DNA of 64,000 nt. Source: Shewanella eurypsychrophilus (GTDB taxonomy: Bacteria > Pseudomonadota > Gammaproteobacteria > Enterobacterales > Shewanellaceae). This document shows, in pieces, positions 33,358-43,244 of this stretch (positions are counted from its first letter, which is position 1; each line of letters starts with the position of its first letter). Position numbers and translations under genes: made by a program. The stretch lies in the NCBI RefSeq assembly GCF_007004545.3, contig NZ_CP045503.2, forward strand, positions 5,148,501 through 5,212,500, in the 5' to 3' direction. The notes beneath the pieces are model-generated. The model searched no databases. It was not told where the DNA came from and worked only from the letters and a program-made list of their open reading frames with translations.

Positions 33358-35160
33358 TTACTTAAGCATTTCGTTTACACGTATCACTTGAGCTCTATAT
33401 CCAGTGGCATACATATCATGACTGCTGATGTTGATGCGAACAGCGGGTTTAGTCTCGCCATAACGATGTTCAACCAAAATAGATTTCACTTTCCCAGTCG
33501 TATCATCCATTTTTAAATTTCCGTAGCCACCGCCTAAACCAAATAAACCTGCTGAGGCAAAATAGCTCATCATACTGTCTTTATCTTGTTGATATTTAAC
33601 AATTGATGTCACCGGAGAGTAGCCTTCATAGGCTAACTCATCTTTACCGTATTGCCATACTTGTGCAACGGTCATATTGGCTTCATCAATTTTGTATTCA
33701 ACAGCGCGTGAATATTTTTCATTGGCAAACATAGGTTGTCTAAGATGTCGGCCATCACCATTATCAAATACGGTTAACGTGCCTTTTTGTGGTACAAGGT
33801 AAGCCGTATGGGAAGTATAAGAAAAGTCAAAATCATCACCTCTACAGCGGCCTTTATCTGTACAGTTTATCTTGTTGCCTTTACCATCGACTGGAAGCAG
33901 AAGCTTATCTTGGAATTTGCTACTCCAACCTTCAGCAGGCCCTAAAATCCATTTAACTTGCTTATCACGGCCAATTTTTATTACTGCAGATTGATGGCGT
34001 GAGCTAATAATGATGCTGTCATCTTTTGAGTCATAATCAATAGAGTTAACATGGATCCAATTTCGGCCTGTTTCTACACCATGGATGTCGCCATAGGGCG
34101 CATTTTTCAGATCTTCCAAGGTGGTTTGATGGCCAGCCTTGTCAGCATTGATATTAAGACACACAGCACCAGCGTCGAGAGAAAGCAGAGCGGCATCGCG
34201 AAGCGGATCTAAAATACGGTTAAGGTCCCAGTAATCGACTAACTTACCGGTCTGATCAACTTCAATAATTTGATCTCTAATGGTATTAACTAGCTTCCCG
34301 TCTGGGCGTCGGTAATCTTTTGCGGCCGCGCGGATAAATATATTGCCATTAGCACCTTCAATACCTTCATGAGAAGCATCGATAAAATTGCCTGGTAAGC
34401 TATGCTCAGCAATCATTCTCCCCATGAGTGACATTTTTTTCCAGCCCTGACCTTGAACCCACACCATATTGCCATCAGCGGTGATATTCATTCCCATGGC
34501 ATAGCCAGCGGTATCAAAACCTTTCGAGTTATGGGTGGTGTAAGGGTTTAGATACCAGCGAATATCGCCCGCGGTATCAATAATAAAAAATCCGGGTTTA
34601 CCATCCCAAGAAAATGCCCCAGGAGCTTCAAGGTTGTTATGTGCTAGTGGGCTGGTCTTGCCGTCAGAATTTGTCCAGTTAACAAAGTAAAGTCGGTCTT
34701 TGAAATCGGCATCAACATGTTCCACCTCCACGATTGGCGCTTTAGCCCACTGACTTTCTGAAAAGCCCATATCAATATCGGGAGTTAACATTTTATAATC
34801 GTGGCTTTGCTGCTTACCATCTTCAATCCACTTAACGGTAAACGTGTTCATAAAGGCAGGATAGAGACCAAAAATGGGCACGCCACCTTCATTCATCACT
34901 CTCATTTCGTCAACTTGGTAATTGATGCTGACACCCGTTTCATCTTTAGCATGAACAGTCACATCAACATCTGAAATCCTATGCCCGTTTAACGTAACTA
35001 AAGCGGTTAAAGGCGCATTTTCATAGGGATTATGGATGATATAACCTAATGGTGCACCAGGCACTGGCATAGGCTTCATCCCATTAGGAACGGCACTCAC
35101 ATTGGCTATTGAAAAAAATAACGACACGACGAATGTGGAGTAAATAATAGGCTTAAGCAT
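33358..35160 (-). CDS. assT: Periplasmic aryl-sulfate sulfotransferase (AssT)
   Basis: 600 aa from the ATG at 35160 (the TTG at 35172 is less likely); signal peptide ending VSA-V near residue 24. Beta-propeller arylsulfotransferase: the four conserved catalytic motifs are present around DASHEGIEG, GRNWIHVNSIDYD, ISSRHQSAVIKI and YTSHTAYLVP, which supply the histidines and arginine, one histidine carrying the sulfate in the known enzyme. A disulfide pair is likely between the two cysteines of NCTDKGRC. It moves sulfate between phenolic compounds without PAPS. In enterobacteria it is followed by dsbL-dsbI; neither is here. Confidence 0.92.
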   Translation of the reverse strand: MLKPIIYSTFVVSLFFSIANVSAVPNGMKPMPVPGAPLGYIIHNPYENAPLTALVTLNGHRISDVDVTVHAKDETGVSINYQVDEMRVMNEGGVPIFGLYPAFMNTFTVKWIEDGKQQSHDYKMLTPDIDMGFSESQWAKAPIVEVEHVDADFKDRLYFVNWTNSDGKTSPLAHNNLEAPGAFSWDGKPGFFIIDTAGDIRWYLNPYTTHNSKGFDTAGYAMGMNITADGNMVWVQGQGWKKMSLMGRMIAEHSLPGNFIDASHEGIEGANGNIFIRAAAKDYRRPDGKLVNTIRDQIIEVDQTGKLVDYWDLNRILDPLRDAALLSLDAGAVCLNINADKAGHQTTLEDLKNAPYGDIHGVETGRNWIHVNSIDYDSKDDSIIISSRHQSAVIKIGRDKQVKWILGPAEGWSSKFQDKLLLPVDGKGNKINCTDKGRCRGDDFDFSYTSHTAYLVPQKGTLTVFDNGDGRHLRQPMFANEKYSRAVEYKIDEANMTVAQVWQYGKDELAYEGYSPVTSIVKYQQDKDSMMSYFASAGLFGLGGGYGNLKMDDTTGKVKSILVEHRYGETKPAVRINISSHDMYATGYRAQVIRVNEMLK

Positions 35161-35289
35161 GGGGAGACTCAACGAAAAAACATCAACGAATTATACGTAG
35201 GGATAGAAGATAAAAATGTAAGCTAATCTACAGAAAAATAGATATATTTTATTTTTGTTTTATCGATCACGAAATTCAATTTCTACAAT

Positions 35290-35470
35290 CTTAACTAGGC
35301 CAATCTTTACTAGGCAATCTTAACTAGGCCACCCACAATAAATCTTAACTAGGCCACCCACAATAAATCAACAACATAGCACCGCAGTGACTAGCTTTCA
35401 GCCAACCTTAACTAGGCCACCCACAATAAATCAACAACATAGCACCGCAGTGACTAGCTTTCAGCTAAAC
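35290..35470. repeat. REP-like tandem repeats at the end of RAYT cassette 1
   Basis: CTTAACTAGGCCACCCACAA-type blocks start at 35290, 35319, 35344 and 35407; the last two are full 63-bp units (through CACCGCAGTGACTAGCTTTCAGC), the first are truncated. The same sequence occurs once next to RAYT copy 2 (39901). Amplification of the element end beside a RAYT gene is the expected signature of REP formation. Confidence 0.8.
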
Positions 35471-36696
35471 ATGCAGTAAAACCGTGGGGTTACAGATATA
35501 ACTGCAGCTTAATCCCATGACAATCCTTGAACTAGGCCTTTTTTTAGCGTGAATAACAAATTTCAGGCAGGGCTTGTGAACTCAAGCTGTGGAAGAGGAT
35601 ATAATCTGGAGAAGTGTAAGTTAATTAAATCTGACTATCAGCCATCTTCTAGGTACTTACAACACTTAGCAAAATGACGACGCCGTTTCTGTAAGTGATC
35701 ACAAAAGTTAGTAAGCTCATGTAAAGTACCAACTGGGCCATGGAATATCTTACCAAACTCAGAGGTTAATTTTACCCAGCTATCAGTTGATATATTCAAC
35801 TGAGTTAATAGCTTAGATGAACTGACTGAGATACTCCCCCGCTTGTCTCCACCAAGTATTCGACCAGTTTCATCCACTAGCTGTAGATAATCTTGTAGAG
35901 CGAAGTTAACTCCTTTGGGCTGATTCAGTTGCTCGTTATCAATAAAGGATAGCAATGACTTAGGCTGCCCTCCTTCAAGTGCAGCCTTAATGCGCCTTTG
36001 TATGCTCGTATAATCAGAGGACTCTGGTGTAGCTGCCATCTTGGCTCGAATAGGATTCAAGTCTACGTAAGCCATACAGGTTAAAACCGCGGCTTCATCT
36101 AGTAAAGCTTGGGACTTAAACCGACCTTCCCAGAAGCGACCAGTACACTTGTCCTCTTTATTGGCCATTCGAGCAATGGGTTCATTTAAACACCGCATAA
36201 ACCAGCTAATATCACTTAAACGACTTCTGTATTGAGCAATTGAATGCCTTAGCAGTGATAAGTTTTGCTCTTCTACGAGCTCTCCTTTCGCAAACCTTTG
36301 GGTTAGCTCAGTCCCTTTAAACAGTTGATGCCACTGCTCTACGACCTCTCTATCTGTCCAGCTATTAGCTAACTCAATATCGATTCGCAGCACCAGATGT
36401 AGGTGGTTACTCATCACAACATAAGCGGCTATATCGATAGCAAAAACTTCACCTAACTTAAGTAACTGCGATTCAACCCAATTTCGTCGATGCTCATAGG
36501 ATTGCCCTGTATTAGGATCAACTCCTGTAAGCCAGGCTTTACGAACACATCTTGAGACTGTGTGGTACCAGAGCGTGTCTTCTACACTGATTTGGGTTCT
36601 TCTAGGACAGGGCATAACAACCTCCCACTTCAACCAATAACTAAAGTTTAGTAGGAAATGAGAAAAACACCATTAACTATGGGTGGCCTGATTCTG
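35410..36696 (-). mobile_element. RAYT cassette 1
   Basis: 1287 bp. Left end TAGGCCACCCACAAT and right end ATTGGCCACCC-like complement (CTATGGGTGGCCTGATTCTG on the + strand) form short inverted ends sharing GGCCACCCA. The whole segment recurs at 39901-41185 with nearly the same length (1285 bp). Confidence 0.7.
35638..36615 (-). CDS. REP-associated tyrosine transposase (RAYT, Y1/IS200-like), copy 1
   Basis: 325 aa from the ATG at 36615 with GGGAGG as binding site. The metal-binding HxH of Y1 transposases is in VVMSNHLHLVLR (residues about 80-90) and the catalytic tyrosine is probably in CMAYVDLNPIRA. NEPIARMANKEDKCTGRFWEGRFKSQAL is the family signature. Differs from the copy at 40126 at about 14 residues by eye (about 96% identical). 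Intact, so potentially active on the flanking REP-like repeats. Confidence 0.9.
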   Translation of the reverse strand: MPCPRRTQISVEDTLWYHTVSRCVRKAWLTGVDPNTGQSYEHRRNWVESQLLKLGEVFAIDIAAYVVMSNHLHLVLRIDIELANSWTDREVVEQWHQLFKGTELTQRFAKGELVEEQNLSLLRHSIAQYRSRLSDISWFMRCLNEPIARMANKEDKCTGRFWEGRFKSQALLDEAAVLTCMAYVDLNPIRAKMAATPESSDYTSIQRRIKAALEGGQPKSLLSFIDNEQLNQPKGVNFALQDYLQLVDETGRILGGDKRGSISVSSSKLLTQLNISTDSWVKLTSEFGKIFHGPVGTLHELTNFCDHLQKRRRHFAKCCKYLEDG

Positions 36697-36728
36697 TTAC
36701 TGGCCTGATTTTGTTCTTAAGCACCCGC

Positions 36729-37448
36729 TTACAAAAATATTTTAGAGTTGCCAGTAGCGAGATCTAACTCAATGATGTTTTCAAGTTTCATCTGCTCTAG
36801 GGCACCATTTATTGCACTACAAAGTGTTTTACCTGAGATGGAATCTTGGCAAACGTAAAATACATCTAATACATCAATGGGCTTATCTAGATCATAATAT
36901 ATCTGCTCAGCGTGTTTACTATTTTCTATTGCGGCGACGGTGGATTTGTTATCGCCAATAATCGCATCGATATAGCCTCGCATTAACCTTTCAATATTGA
37001 CATTATCATTCTTGGTATAGTCTAATTTTATATTCTGATTATTTGTAATGTTCTCGCCGTAGCTATAGCCAGTCACAGCCCCGACGACCTTACCCTCTAA
37101 GTCATCTAGCGTTTTTATACCTGAGCCAACCTTAGTAAACAGGACGATTTTCTTAAGATAAAACGGATCTGAGATGATGACATCGCGCTCGGGAAGGTTT
37201 TCTAATAACTCTGGGAAATAGGCATCCAGCTTATGGTGTGTAAAGTCGCGCTGAGTACGCTTGGTTGGCTGAATAATGAGGTTGGTATCGAGTGATAAGC
37301 GTCGTAAAACTTCGTTATGCATTTTGATAAAAAGACCTTGTTGCTGGTCTATGACAAGGTTTGGTATGTAGTAACTACCAATATTGGTACCAAAAGCAGT
37401 CGTTGAATAGAGAGCTAAAACTAAAAATATGAGGAATAAATACCGCAT
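36729..37448 (-). CDS. Periplasmic solute-binding-like protein (SBP family 3)
   Basis: 239 aa. Signal peptide residues 1-20 (STTAFG-T). The two-lobed amino-acid-binding fold is indicated by QGLFIKMHNEVLRRL, TLDDLEGKVVGAVTGYSYG and GYIDAIIGDNKST. It has two cysteines near the C-terminus that may pair. No transporter genes nearby; orphan binding protein, like the one at 18729. Lies between the two RAYT cassettes. Confidence 0.8.
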   Translation of the reverse strand: MRYLFLIFLVLALYSTTAFGTNIGSYYIPNLVIDQQQGLFIKMHNEVLRRLSLDTNLIIQPTKRTQRDFTHHKLDAYFPELLENLPERDVIISDPFYLKKIVLFTKVGSGIKTLDDLEGKVVGAVTGYSYGENITNNQNIKLDYTKNDNVNIERLMRGYIDAIIGDNKSTVAAIENSKHAEQIYYDLDKPIDVLDVFYVCQDSISGKTLCSAINGALEQMKLENIIELDLATGNSKIFL

Positions 37449-37603
37449 TCACTGAGGCCTTTTGAGAGATGCTTAATATCTTTATTATTATGCATCTCAA
37501 TCCTAGAGCAAAAAAAGAGTAAAGACTAGTGGCACTCAACAGCTAGAGACTGAGAGTGATACCGAAGCCCTTCATCTTACCTTTACCTTTTGCCTACCAC
37601 TCA

Positions 37604-38116
37604 CTAACAGTCGTAAGCACAAGTTGATGCAGATTTAGCACTTCTATCTTTACCGTGCTCCAGTTGACGCTCGGCATCTTGTACTGAGATCTTTTGGAAG
37701 AACACTTGCATGATAAGGTTAAGCCTTTCTTCAGCGTTGCCAAATTTATCCATACCACCATACTGTACTGAATCGAAATCAAGTTCTGCCACCTTGTTTC
37801 CTTTGCTATCAGTCACGTCTAAGTTTACGTAGCGCATATAGGTTGCAATATCCCACCACCAGTTAGCATTGAACTCGAACATAACCTGATCATCTGCTAA
37901 TTGAGCTGTAGGGCTCGCGGTGGTCTTAGACACCTTATAACCGTTATCGACCATCCAATTGGTCACAATACTTCTTACATTTGCAGTCTGCTTCGAATCG
38001 TTTGTCATCACGATCTCTTTATCGAAGTTAGGATCCATCTGCTTTAACTCTGTTAGACCGTTACTTGAACAAGCTGTAACAGTGAGTAAAATCATCCCGA
38101 GTAATATTTTTTTCAT
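37604..38116 (-). CDS. Hypothetical lipoprotein
   Basis: 170 aa. Lipobox TVTAC at residues 12-16, so a lipoprotein, with S-S-N after the cysteine suggesting outer membrane. The mature part (FNANWWWDIATYMRYVNLDVTDSKGNKVAELDFDSVQYGG) looks like a small alpha/beta domain seen in other Shewanella lipoproteins of unknown role. Two more cysteines lie at the C-terminus (STCAYDC). Confidence 0.8.
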   Translation of the reverse strand: MKKILLGMILLTVTACSSNGLTELKQMDPNFDKEIVMTNDSKQTANVRSIVTNWMVDNGYKVSKTTASPTAQLADDQVMFEFNANWWWDIATYMRYVNLDVTDSKGNKVAELDFDSVQYGGMDKFGNAEERLNLIMQVFFQKISVQDAERQLEHGKDRSAKSASTCAYDC

Positions 38117-38196
38117 CTGGCTCTCTCTTTTGTGTGTAGCAGGATTTTACAGCAAGGACTACACAGCAGTCTACTCAACCAGCTACTCCCGGCAAT

Positions 38197-39795
38197 TTAT
38201 TTAGACAGTGAGGCACCACTACTGGCAAGTAATAGCTGACCTGAACGAGTTTCCAGATAATCGCCGTGTGCCACTTTTCGCCTGCCATTCACCCATAAAT
38301 CACGTAAGCCAGTTGCATAAACCTCTGGCTGCTCTATCGTCGAATTGTCACAGAAATTGGCATCAAACAAGCAGATATCGGCATAGTAGCCCGGCGCTAA
38401 CTTACCTCGCTTATTGAGCGAAAAAGTATCAGCGCTCAAGGCCGTCATTTTATGAACCGCCTGCTCAAGCGGCAGTAACTGACGCTGCGTGACAAATTGG
38501 TGAATAATCCGAGGAAATGAACCACAAACTCTTGGGTGAAGCCGACCGCCGAATATCGTATCTGTACCGACCATCCCCCTCGGGTGCTGAAAAATACGTT
38601 CTACCAGCTCCTCATCCATAAAGTAATCAATCATACGTACGTTACCGCGCTCACTGATAAGAAGATCAAGCGCAAAATCAACCGGGTGCTGATCAGTCTT
38701 TAGTGCACACTCTGCAATAGAGCACCCTAGCCACTGCTGAGCCGCCTGACTTTCAACTTCACAAATCAAAATATTATCCCAGCCTAATAACGCCGGCAGG
38801 TTATCCCACGGCTCACCAGCCTGAGGTAAAATTCGTTCGGCAAACCAACTCCGAACCTCCCGCCTGACGGCTGGCGCTCTCAGTGCGCTCATCAGTGCTT
38901 CTGGTGCGTATGTACGAATAAGGCTCGGAGGCAAAATAGAAAGCAGTGTCGTACTGCCATAATGATACGGATACTGATCAAACGTGAGTTCATGGCGATC
39001 TATCAGCGCCAATAACGAAGTTAATTTAGAGGCATTGCGGCGGCCGATCAGTTTTAGGTGAGAGATATGCAGCTGGCATCCAGCTTGCTGCGACAGAGCA
39101 ATCATCTCCTGCAAAGCCTCGAGGATCTCATCGCTTTCACTGCGCATATGCACAACTAATGGCTTATGGTGGGCGGCAGCAACCTGAGCCAGAGTTAACA
39201 GCTCACGCTGATCACTAAATAACGCCGGGTGATAAATTAGCCCCAAACTGATACCACGGGCCCCCGCTCCCAACGCTTCATCAGCCAACTGAGCCAGCTT
39301 GCGACGCTGATTTTTATCCATCGCCAAACAGCTGTTACCACAGATCTGATAACGCAATAAGCCATGGGGAACAAAGAAGGATAGATTGACCTCCAGCCCT
39401 CGTTGTTTAAGCGCCAAGCCATAACTGGTGAAATCATCCCAGTTCCAATCGACTGCAGGATTGCCAATGATCAGCCGCTCTCTAACTTCGTCCTGAAGCG
39501 CCTTCGGCAGCGGAGCGACACCAAGGCCACAGAGACCAACAAGTTCTGTGGTGATACCTTGTAGTACTTTAGGCTTGAAACCCTGAGGTGAAAATGTCGC
39601 CAGATCGGCATGGCTATGGACATCAATAAACCCAGGGGCAACATATGCACCATCCGCATCAATCACATTATCAGCAGCTGCTGTGATGAGCGGTGCCACA
39701 TCAGCGATCATCTGATTATCGATTAGCACATCGCCTTTAAAAGCTGCTCCACCACTTCCATCGATTACGGTGGCCTTTCTAATCAACTGGCGCAT
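38197..39795 (-). CDS. N-acyl-D-amino-acid deacylase-like amidohydrolase
   Basis: 532 aa. Amidohydrolase with the HxH zinc motif in GFIDVHSHADLATF, LHISHLKLIG and a further metal site in VVHMRSESDEI. GTDTIFGGRLHPRVCGSFPR is typical of the D-aminoacylase subgroup, with a C-terminal beta-sandwich LAPGYYADICLFD. Cytoplasmic. Releases D-amino acids from N-acyl derivatives; it could act on dipeptides or hydantoin-like compounds instead. It is GC-richer than its neighbours and stands between two RAYT cassettes, hinting at import. Confidence 0.85.
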   Translation of the reverse strand: MRQLIRKATVIDGSGGAAFKGDVLIDNQMIADVAPLITAAADNVIDADGAYVAPGFIDVHSHADLATFSPQGFKPKVLQGITTELVGLCGLGVAPLPKALQDEVRERLIIGNPAVDWNWDDFTSYGLALKQRGLEVNLSFFVPHGLLRYQICGNSCLAMDKNQRRKLAQLADEALGAGARGISLGLIYHPALFSDQRELLTLAQVAAAHHKPLVVHMRSESDEILEALQEMIALSQQAGCQLHISHLKLIGRRNASKLTSLLALIDRHELTFDQYPYHYGSTTLLSILPPSLIRTYAPEALMSALRAPAVRREVRSWFAERILPQAGEPWDNLPALLGWDNILICEVESQAAQQWLGCSIAECALKTDQHPVDFALDLLISERGNVRMIDYFMDEELVERIFQHPRGMVGTDTIFGGRLHPRVCGSFPRIIHQFVTQRQLLPLEQAVHKMTALSADTFSLNKRGKLAPGYYADICLFDANFCDNSTIEQPEVYATGLRDLWVNGRRKVAHGDYLETRSGQLLLASSGASLSK

Positions 39796-39900
39796 GATTT
39801 CTCTCCATCCCTATGTTTAACCGCCATCATGATAATTCATTATTTATGAAGTAAATGAGGCCAAGGTAAGGTTTGGAATAATTGAAATAAATGCTTTTTT

Positions 39901-41185
39901 AACTAAGCCACCCATAATAAATCAACAACATAACACCGCTGCCATTAGCTTTCAGCTAAACGTACAGTAAAACTGGGAAGTTACCGATACAACTGCAACA
40001 CCAGTCCATTACAACCCTTGAACTAGGCCTTTTTTAACGTAAATAATGAATTTCAGGCAAGGCTTGTGAACTCAAGCTGTTGAAGATAATCACATCTGAA
40101 GGGGCAAGTTAGCTAAAGCTGACTATTAGCCATCTTCTAGGTATTTACAACACTTAGCAAAATGACGACGCCGTTTCTGTAAGTGATCACAATAGTTAGT
40201 AAGCTCATGTAAAGTGCCAACTGGGCCATGGAATATCTTACCAAACTCAGAGGTTAATTTTACCCAGTTATCAGTTGATATATTCAATTGAGTTAATATC
40301 TTAGATGAACTGACTGAGATACTCCCCCGTTTGTCTTTACCAAGTATTCGACCAGTTTCATCCACTAGCTGTAGATAATCTTGTAGAGCGAAGTTAACTC
40401 CTTTTGACTGATTCAATCGCTCGTTACCAATAAAGGATAACAATGACTTAGGTTGCCCTCCTTCAAGTGCAGCCTTAATGCGCCTTTGTATGCTCGTATA
40501 ATCAGAGGACACTGGTGTAGCAGCCATCTTGGCTCGAATAGGATTCAAGTCTACGTAAGCCATACAGGTTAAAACCGCAGCTTCATCAAGTAAAGCTTGG
40601 GACTTAAACCGCCCTTCCCAGAAGCGACCAGTACACTTGTCCTCTTTATTGGCCATTCGAGCAATAGGTTCATTTAAACACCGCATAAACCAGCTAATAT
40701 CGCTTAAACGACTTCTGTATTGAGCAATTGAACGTCTTAGCAGTGATAAGTTTCGCTCTTCTACGAGCTCTCCTTTTGCAAACCTTTGGGTTAGCTCAGT
40801 CCCTTTAAACAGTTGATGCCACTGCTCTACGACCTCTCTATCTGTCCAGCGATTAGCTAACTCGATATCGATTCTCAGCACCAGATGCAGATGGTTACTC
40901 ATCACAACATAAGCGGCTATATCAATAGCAAAAATTTCACCTAACTTAAGTAACTGCGATTCAACCCAGTCTCGTCGATGCTCATAGGATTGCCCTGTAT
41001 TAGGATCAACTCCAGTAAGACAGGCTTTACGAACACATCTTGATACTGTGTGGTACCAGAGCGTATCTTCCACACTGATTTGGGTTCTTCTAGGACAGGG
41101 CATAGCAACCTCCTACTTCAACCAATAACTAAAATTTAGTAGGAGGTGAGAAAATACACCAGTAACTATGGGTGGCCTGATTCTG
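39901..41185 (-). mobile_element. RAYT cassette 2
   Basis: Second copy of the element at 35410-36696, with one REP-like end unit at 39901-39960 instead of several. The ends are the same GGCCACCCA-containing inverted repeats. With cassette 1 in the same orientation it brackets three genes (36729-39795). Confidence 0.7.
40126..41103 (-). CDS. REP-associated tyrosine transposase (RAYT, Y1/IS200-like), copy 2
   Basis: 325 aa, near-identical to copy 1 including HLHLVL and YVDLNPIRA. The substitutions are scattered (for instance KAWLTG to KACLTG, TPESS to TPVSS, LGGDK to LGKDK), and there is no stop or frameshift, so both copies appear intact and of recent common origin. Binding site GGAGG ahead of ATG. 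Confidence 0.9.
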   Translation of the reverse strand: MPCPRRTQISVEDTLWYHTVSRCVRKACLTGVDPNTGQSYEHRRDWVESQLLKLGEIFAIDIAAYVVMSNHLHLVLRIDIELANRWTDREVVEQWHQLFKGTELTQRFAKGELVEERNLSLLRRSIAQYRSRLSDISWFMRCLNEPIARMANKEDKCTGRFWEGRFKSQALLDEAAVLTCMAYVDLNPIRAKMAATPVSSDYTSIQRRIKAALEGGQPKSLLSFIGNERLNQSKGVNFALQDYLQLVDETGRILGKDKRGSISVSSSKILTQLNISTDNWVKLTSEFGKIFHGPVGTLHELTNYCDHLQKRRRHFAKCCKYLEDG

Positions 41186-41203
41186 CTTGTTCGTTATGGC
41201 AAA

Positions 41204-42223
41204 CTAACGAATTTTGGTATCTCGACCGAAATACTCTTCGGTTTCATATTTTTCAATGACTGAATTTAATGATTCAGGATTATTATCCATTACGAGTTTA
41301 TGGGAGATCGCGCTTAATGAAATCAATATATCTTTACACTCAATCCTTGCTTTCATCACAGTGTAAGAAGCTGTGTTTAAAACTTGAGATATCAACTCAT
41401 GCTGTTTTCTTAACAGTGATAATATAAAGTTAATGATTACCGAAGCACATAAATCCTGATCTTCTATTTTACTCGGTTTAACGACTTTATCTAAAAAGTC
41501 TTGTTCTTTTCCAGCAGGAACAAACCTTTGAATCCAATCAAAATAATCTTCATCAAACACAATTGATTTTATAGAACTCATGACTTTATCATCTGCAGAG
41601 ACTTGCTTAATTAAAGCATGAAGTTGCTCTTCCTCTAGATCTTTAAGGTCATCACCATATTCTGCATTAATCGCAGCAACGACTTTTTCCAACTCTTTTA
41701 ACAATCGTACATTACCAGAAGAAACACTATTATAGGCTTCACCAACTTCATCAATGTTTTTCTGAAATACACCAATATACTTATCACCATCATCGATAGC
41801 ATCAAGCAAAGGGATCAAGCTATAGCGCCTAACTTGAATGGATTCATAAAAACTGCCAATCTCTTCGCGTATATTACCTAATCTATCGATCGCATTAGTG
41901 AGGAAGTCACTGTTTGTTTTAATGGCCGAATTTAAACTTGAGTAATCGATCTCGTCTTCAATCTTTCTCACTCGATGATCAATCATATTTTCGAATTTTT
42001 GAGACTCGCCTATCAAAACTGAAAATCGATCTTCCATCTCAATCAGCACATGCTGCACTTTTTGCAAGCTTGTCGATCTAACTTGTTGATTGATGCCTCT
42101 TACTTTATCTGCTTCTGTTTGTCTTTTTTGACGAACAGCCCAAGTAACCGCAGCGCCGACAATCGTAAGGCTAGTCGCCATGTCGAACCCGAGTTGAACA
42201 TTAGTAAACCATGAACTCATCAT
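41204..42223 (-). CDS. Hypothetical membrane-anchored coiled-coil protein
   Basis: 339 aa from the ATG at 42223 with GGGAAG upstream; the upstream extension would add an implausible hydrophobic and cysteine-rich leader. One membrane helix near residues 12-32 (MATSLTIVGAAVTWAV), then long amphipathic helices with many Glu, Lys and Asn residues (about 60-200), then a helical C-terminal domain. I do not recognise the family; the layout is like stator or scaffold proteins. It stands next to a RAYT cassette and is AT-richer than average, fitting an accessory gene. Confidence 0.65.
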   Translation of the reverse strand: MMSSWFTNVQLGFDMATSLTIVGAAVTWAVRQKRQTEADKVRGINQQVRSTSLQKVQHVLIEMEDRFSVLIGESQKFENMIDHRVRKIEDEIDYSSLNSAIKTNSDFLTNAIDRLGNIREEIGSFYESIQVRRYSLIPLLDAIDDGDKYIGVFQKNIDEVGEAYNSVSSGNVRLLKELEKVVAAINAEYGDDLKDLEEEQLHALIKQVSADDKVMSSIKSIVFDEDYFDWIQRFVPAGKEQDFLDKVVKPSKIEDQDLCASVIINFILSLLRKQHELISQVLNTASYTVMKARIECKDILISLSAISHKLVMDNNPESLNSVIEKYETEEYFGRDTKIR

Positions 42224-42452
42224 CTTCCCTAAATTTTTGAATAATTCCCATGTTAAAAAAGTTATAACCTGCCTACCAACAAATGTCACCAGAGTCGAAA
42301 CAAAACACCAACAAAGATCACAGAAACGTACAAAAAAAAGCTCAAGGAAAAGGATAAGGTGGAGAGTGCTTTGAAGGCGCAATGAAGAGGTAGAGGGCTC
42401 TTAAGCTATATTGGCAGAGCCCATATATTTACTTTACTGCGCCCCATGGACA

Positions 42453-42875
42453 TTAGCCACCAAAGGTAATATCAACTTCATATAGCTCTTCACTCATTGG
42501 CTTAACCGTAAAAAAGGTGCCAAGCGGACATTCATCGGCATTTACCGGAGCGGGAGATAAGAACCCCTTTTGGCCACCGTGACTCGTTGTCCAGACTCGA
42601 CAAGCACGCTCTCCATCATCAGTCATAAACACATATTCAGTGGTCCCCTGCTTGTCTAGCTTAGGCCCGACACTGGCGCACTCGTCCCAATCCTCTCCTA
42701 AGGCTTTAGCCACGCTATGACAGATAGCTTTAGCATCATATTGGAGGTTAGATTCAAGGCTCTTAGATTCAAAACTTGCAGATACCTGAGCTGTAGATAC
42801 AAGTGAAGTCGAAGCTTGTGTAGCTAACGGGACAAAGCTAAAAAGCGACAAAATAACCAAGGTTGTTTTCAACAT
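42453..42875 (-). CDS. Hypothetical secreted protein
   Basis: 140 aa from the ATG at 42875. Signal peptide residues 1-22 (LATQA-S). Mature part has four cysteines (AICHSV, DECASV, ERACRVW, DECPLG), likely two disulfides, and an acidic character. No family recognised. A TTG start 10 codons upstream is possible. Confidence 0.6.
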   Translation of the reverse strand: MLKTTLVILSLFSFVPLATQASTSLVSTAQVSASFESKSLESNLQYDAKAICHSVAKALGEDWDECASVGPKLDKQGTTEYVFMTDDGERACRVWTTSHGGQKGFLSPAPVNADECPLGTFFTVKPMSEELYEVDITFGG

Positions 42876-43091
42876 TCGCGGCCTAAATATAGTGGAGTTC
42901 GGCAATATGACCTAAGCCTTCAAGGTAAGTTCGCTGAGCGGTTAGCGCTATTCCTATTGAAGCGATTTATTGTGACGCTGAGCCCATTTATCTTTTACCT
43001 TTTATCTTTCAGACACAAAAAAGTCCAGTACTCATAACGAGACACTGAAGCTTTATTGTTAGTGGCAATTAACTATGGGTGACTATGATTA

Positions 43092-43244
43092 CTCTACATC
43101 AAATGCAATACATGCACTAAGAACACGCCGATGAAACAGGCCTGCGCGAAGTGCGGTAGCAAAAGCACTAAGGTACAGAAGCGAAAAGAAAGTTACACAT
43201 TGAACTGTTTAGAGTGTGGTTGTGGCAGTGGGTTGATTAGCTAA
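43092..43244 (+). pseudogene. Orphan zinc-ribbon tail duplicated from the NERD gene
   Basis: Reads LYIKCNTCTKNTPMKQAC...CGSGLIS and stop, with no start. It matches the C-terminal about 50 residues of the NERD protein at 44803-45861 at nearly every position up to the last few codons (the ends differ: GCGSGLIS versus GSGQQVV). It is a duplicated gene end left about 2.6 kb from its intact relative. Confidence 0.8.

Noticed and set aside
36697..39900. Classical composite transposon between the RAYT copies
   Set aside because: RAYT enzymes do not use the cut-and-paste IR logic of composite transposons; without empty-site evidence the bracket could be two independent insertions. Kept as a finding only.
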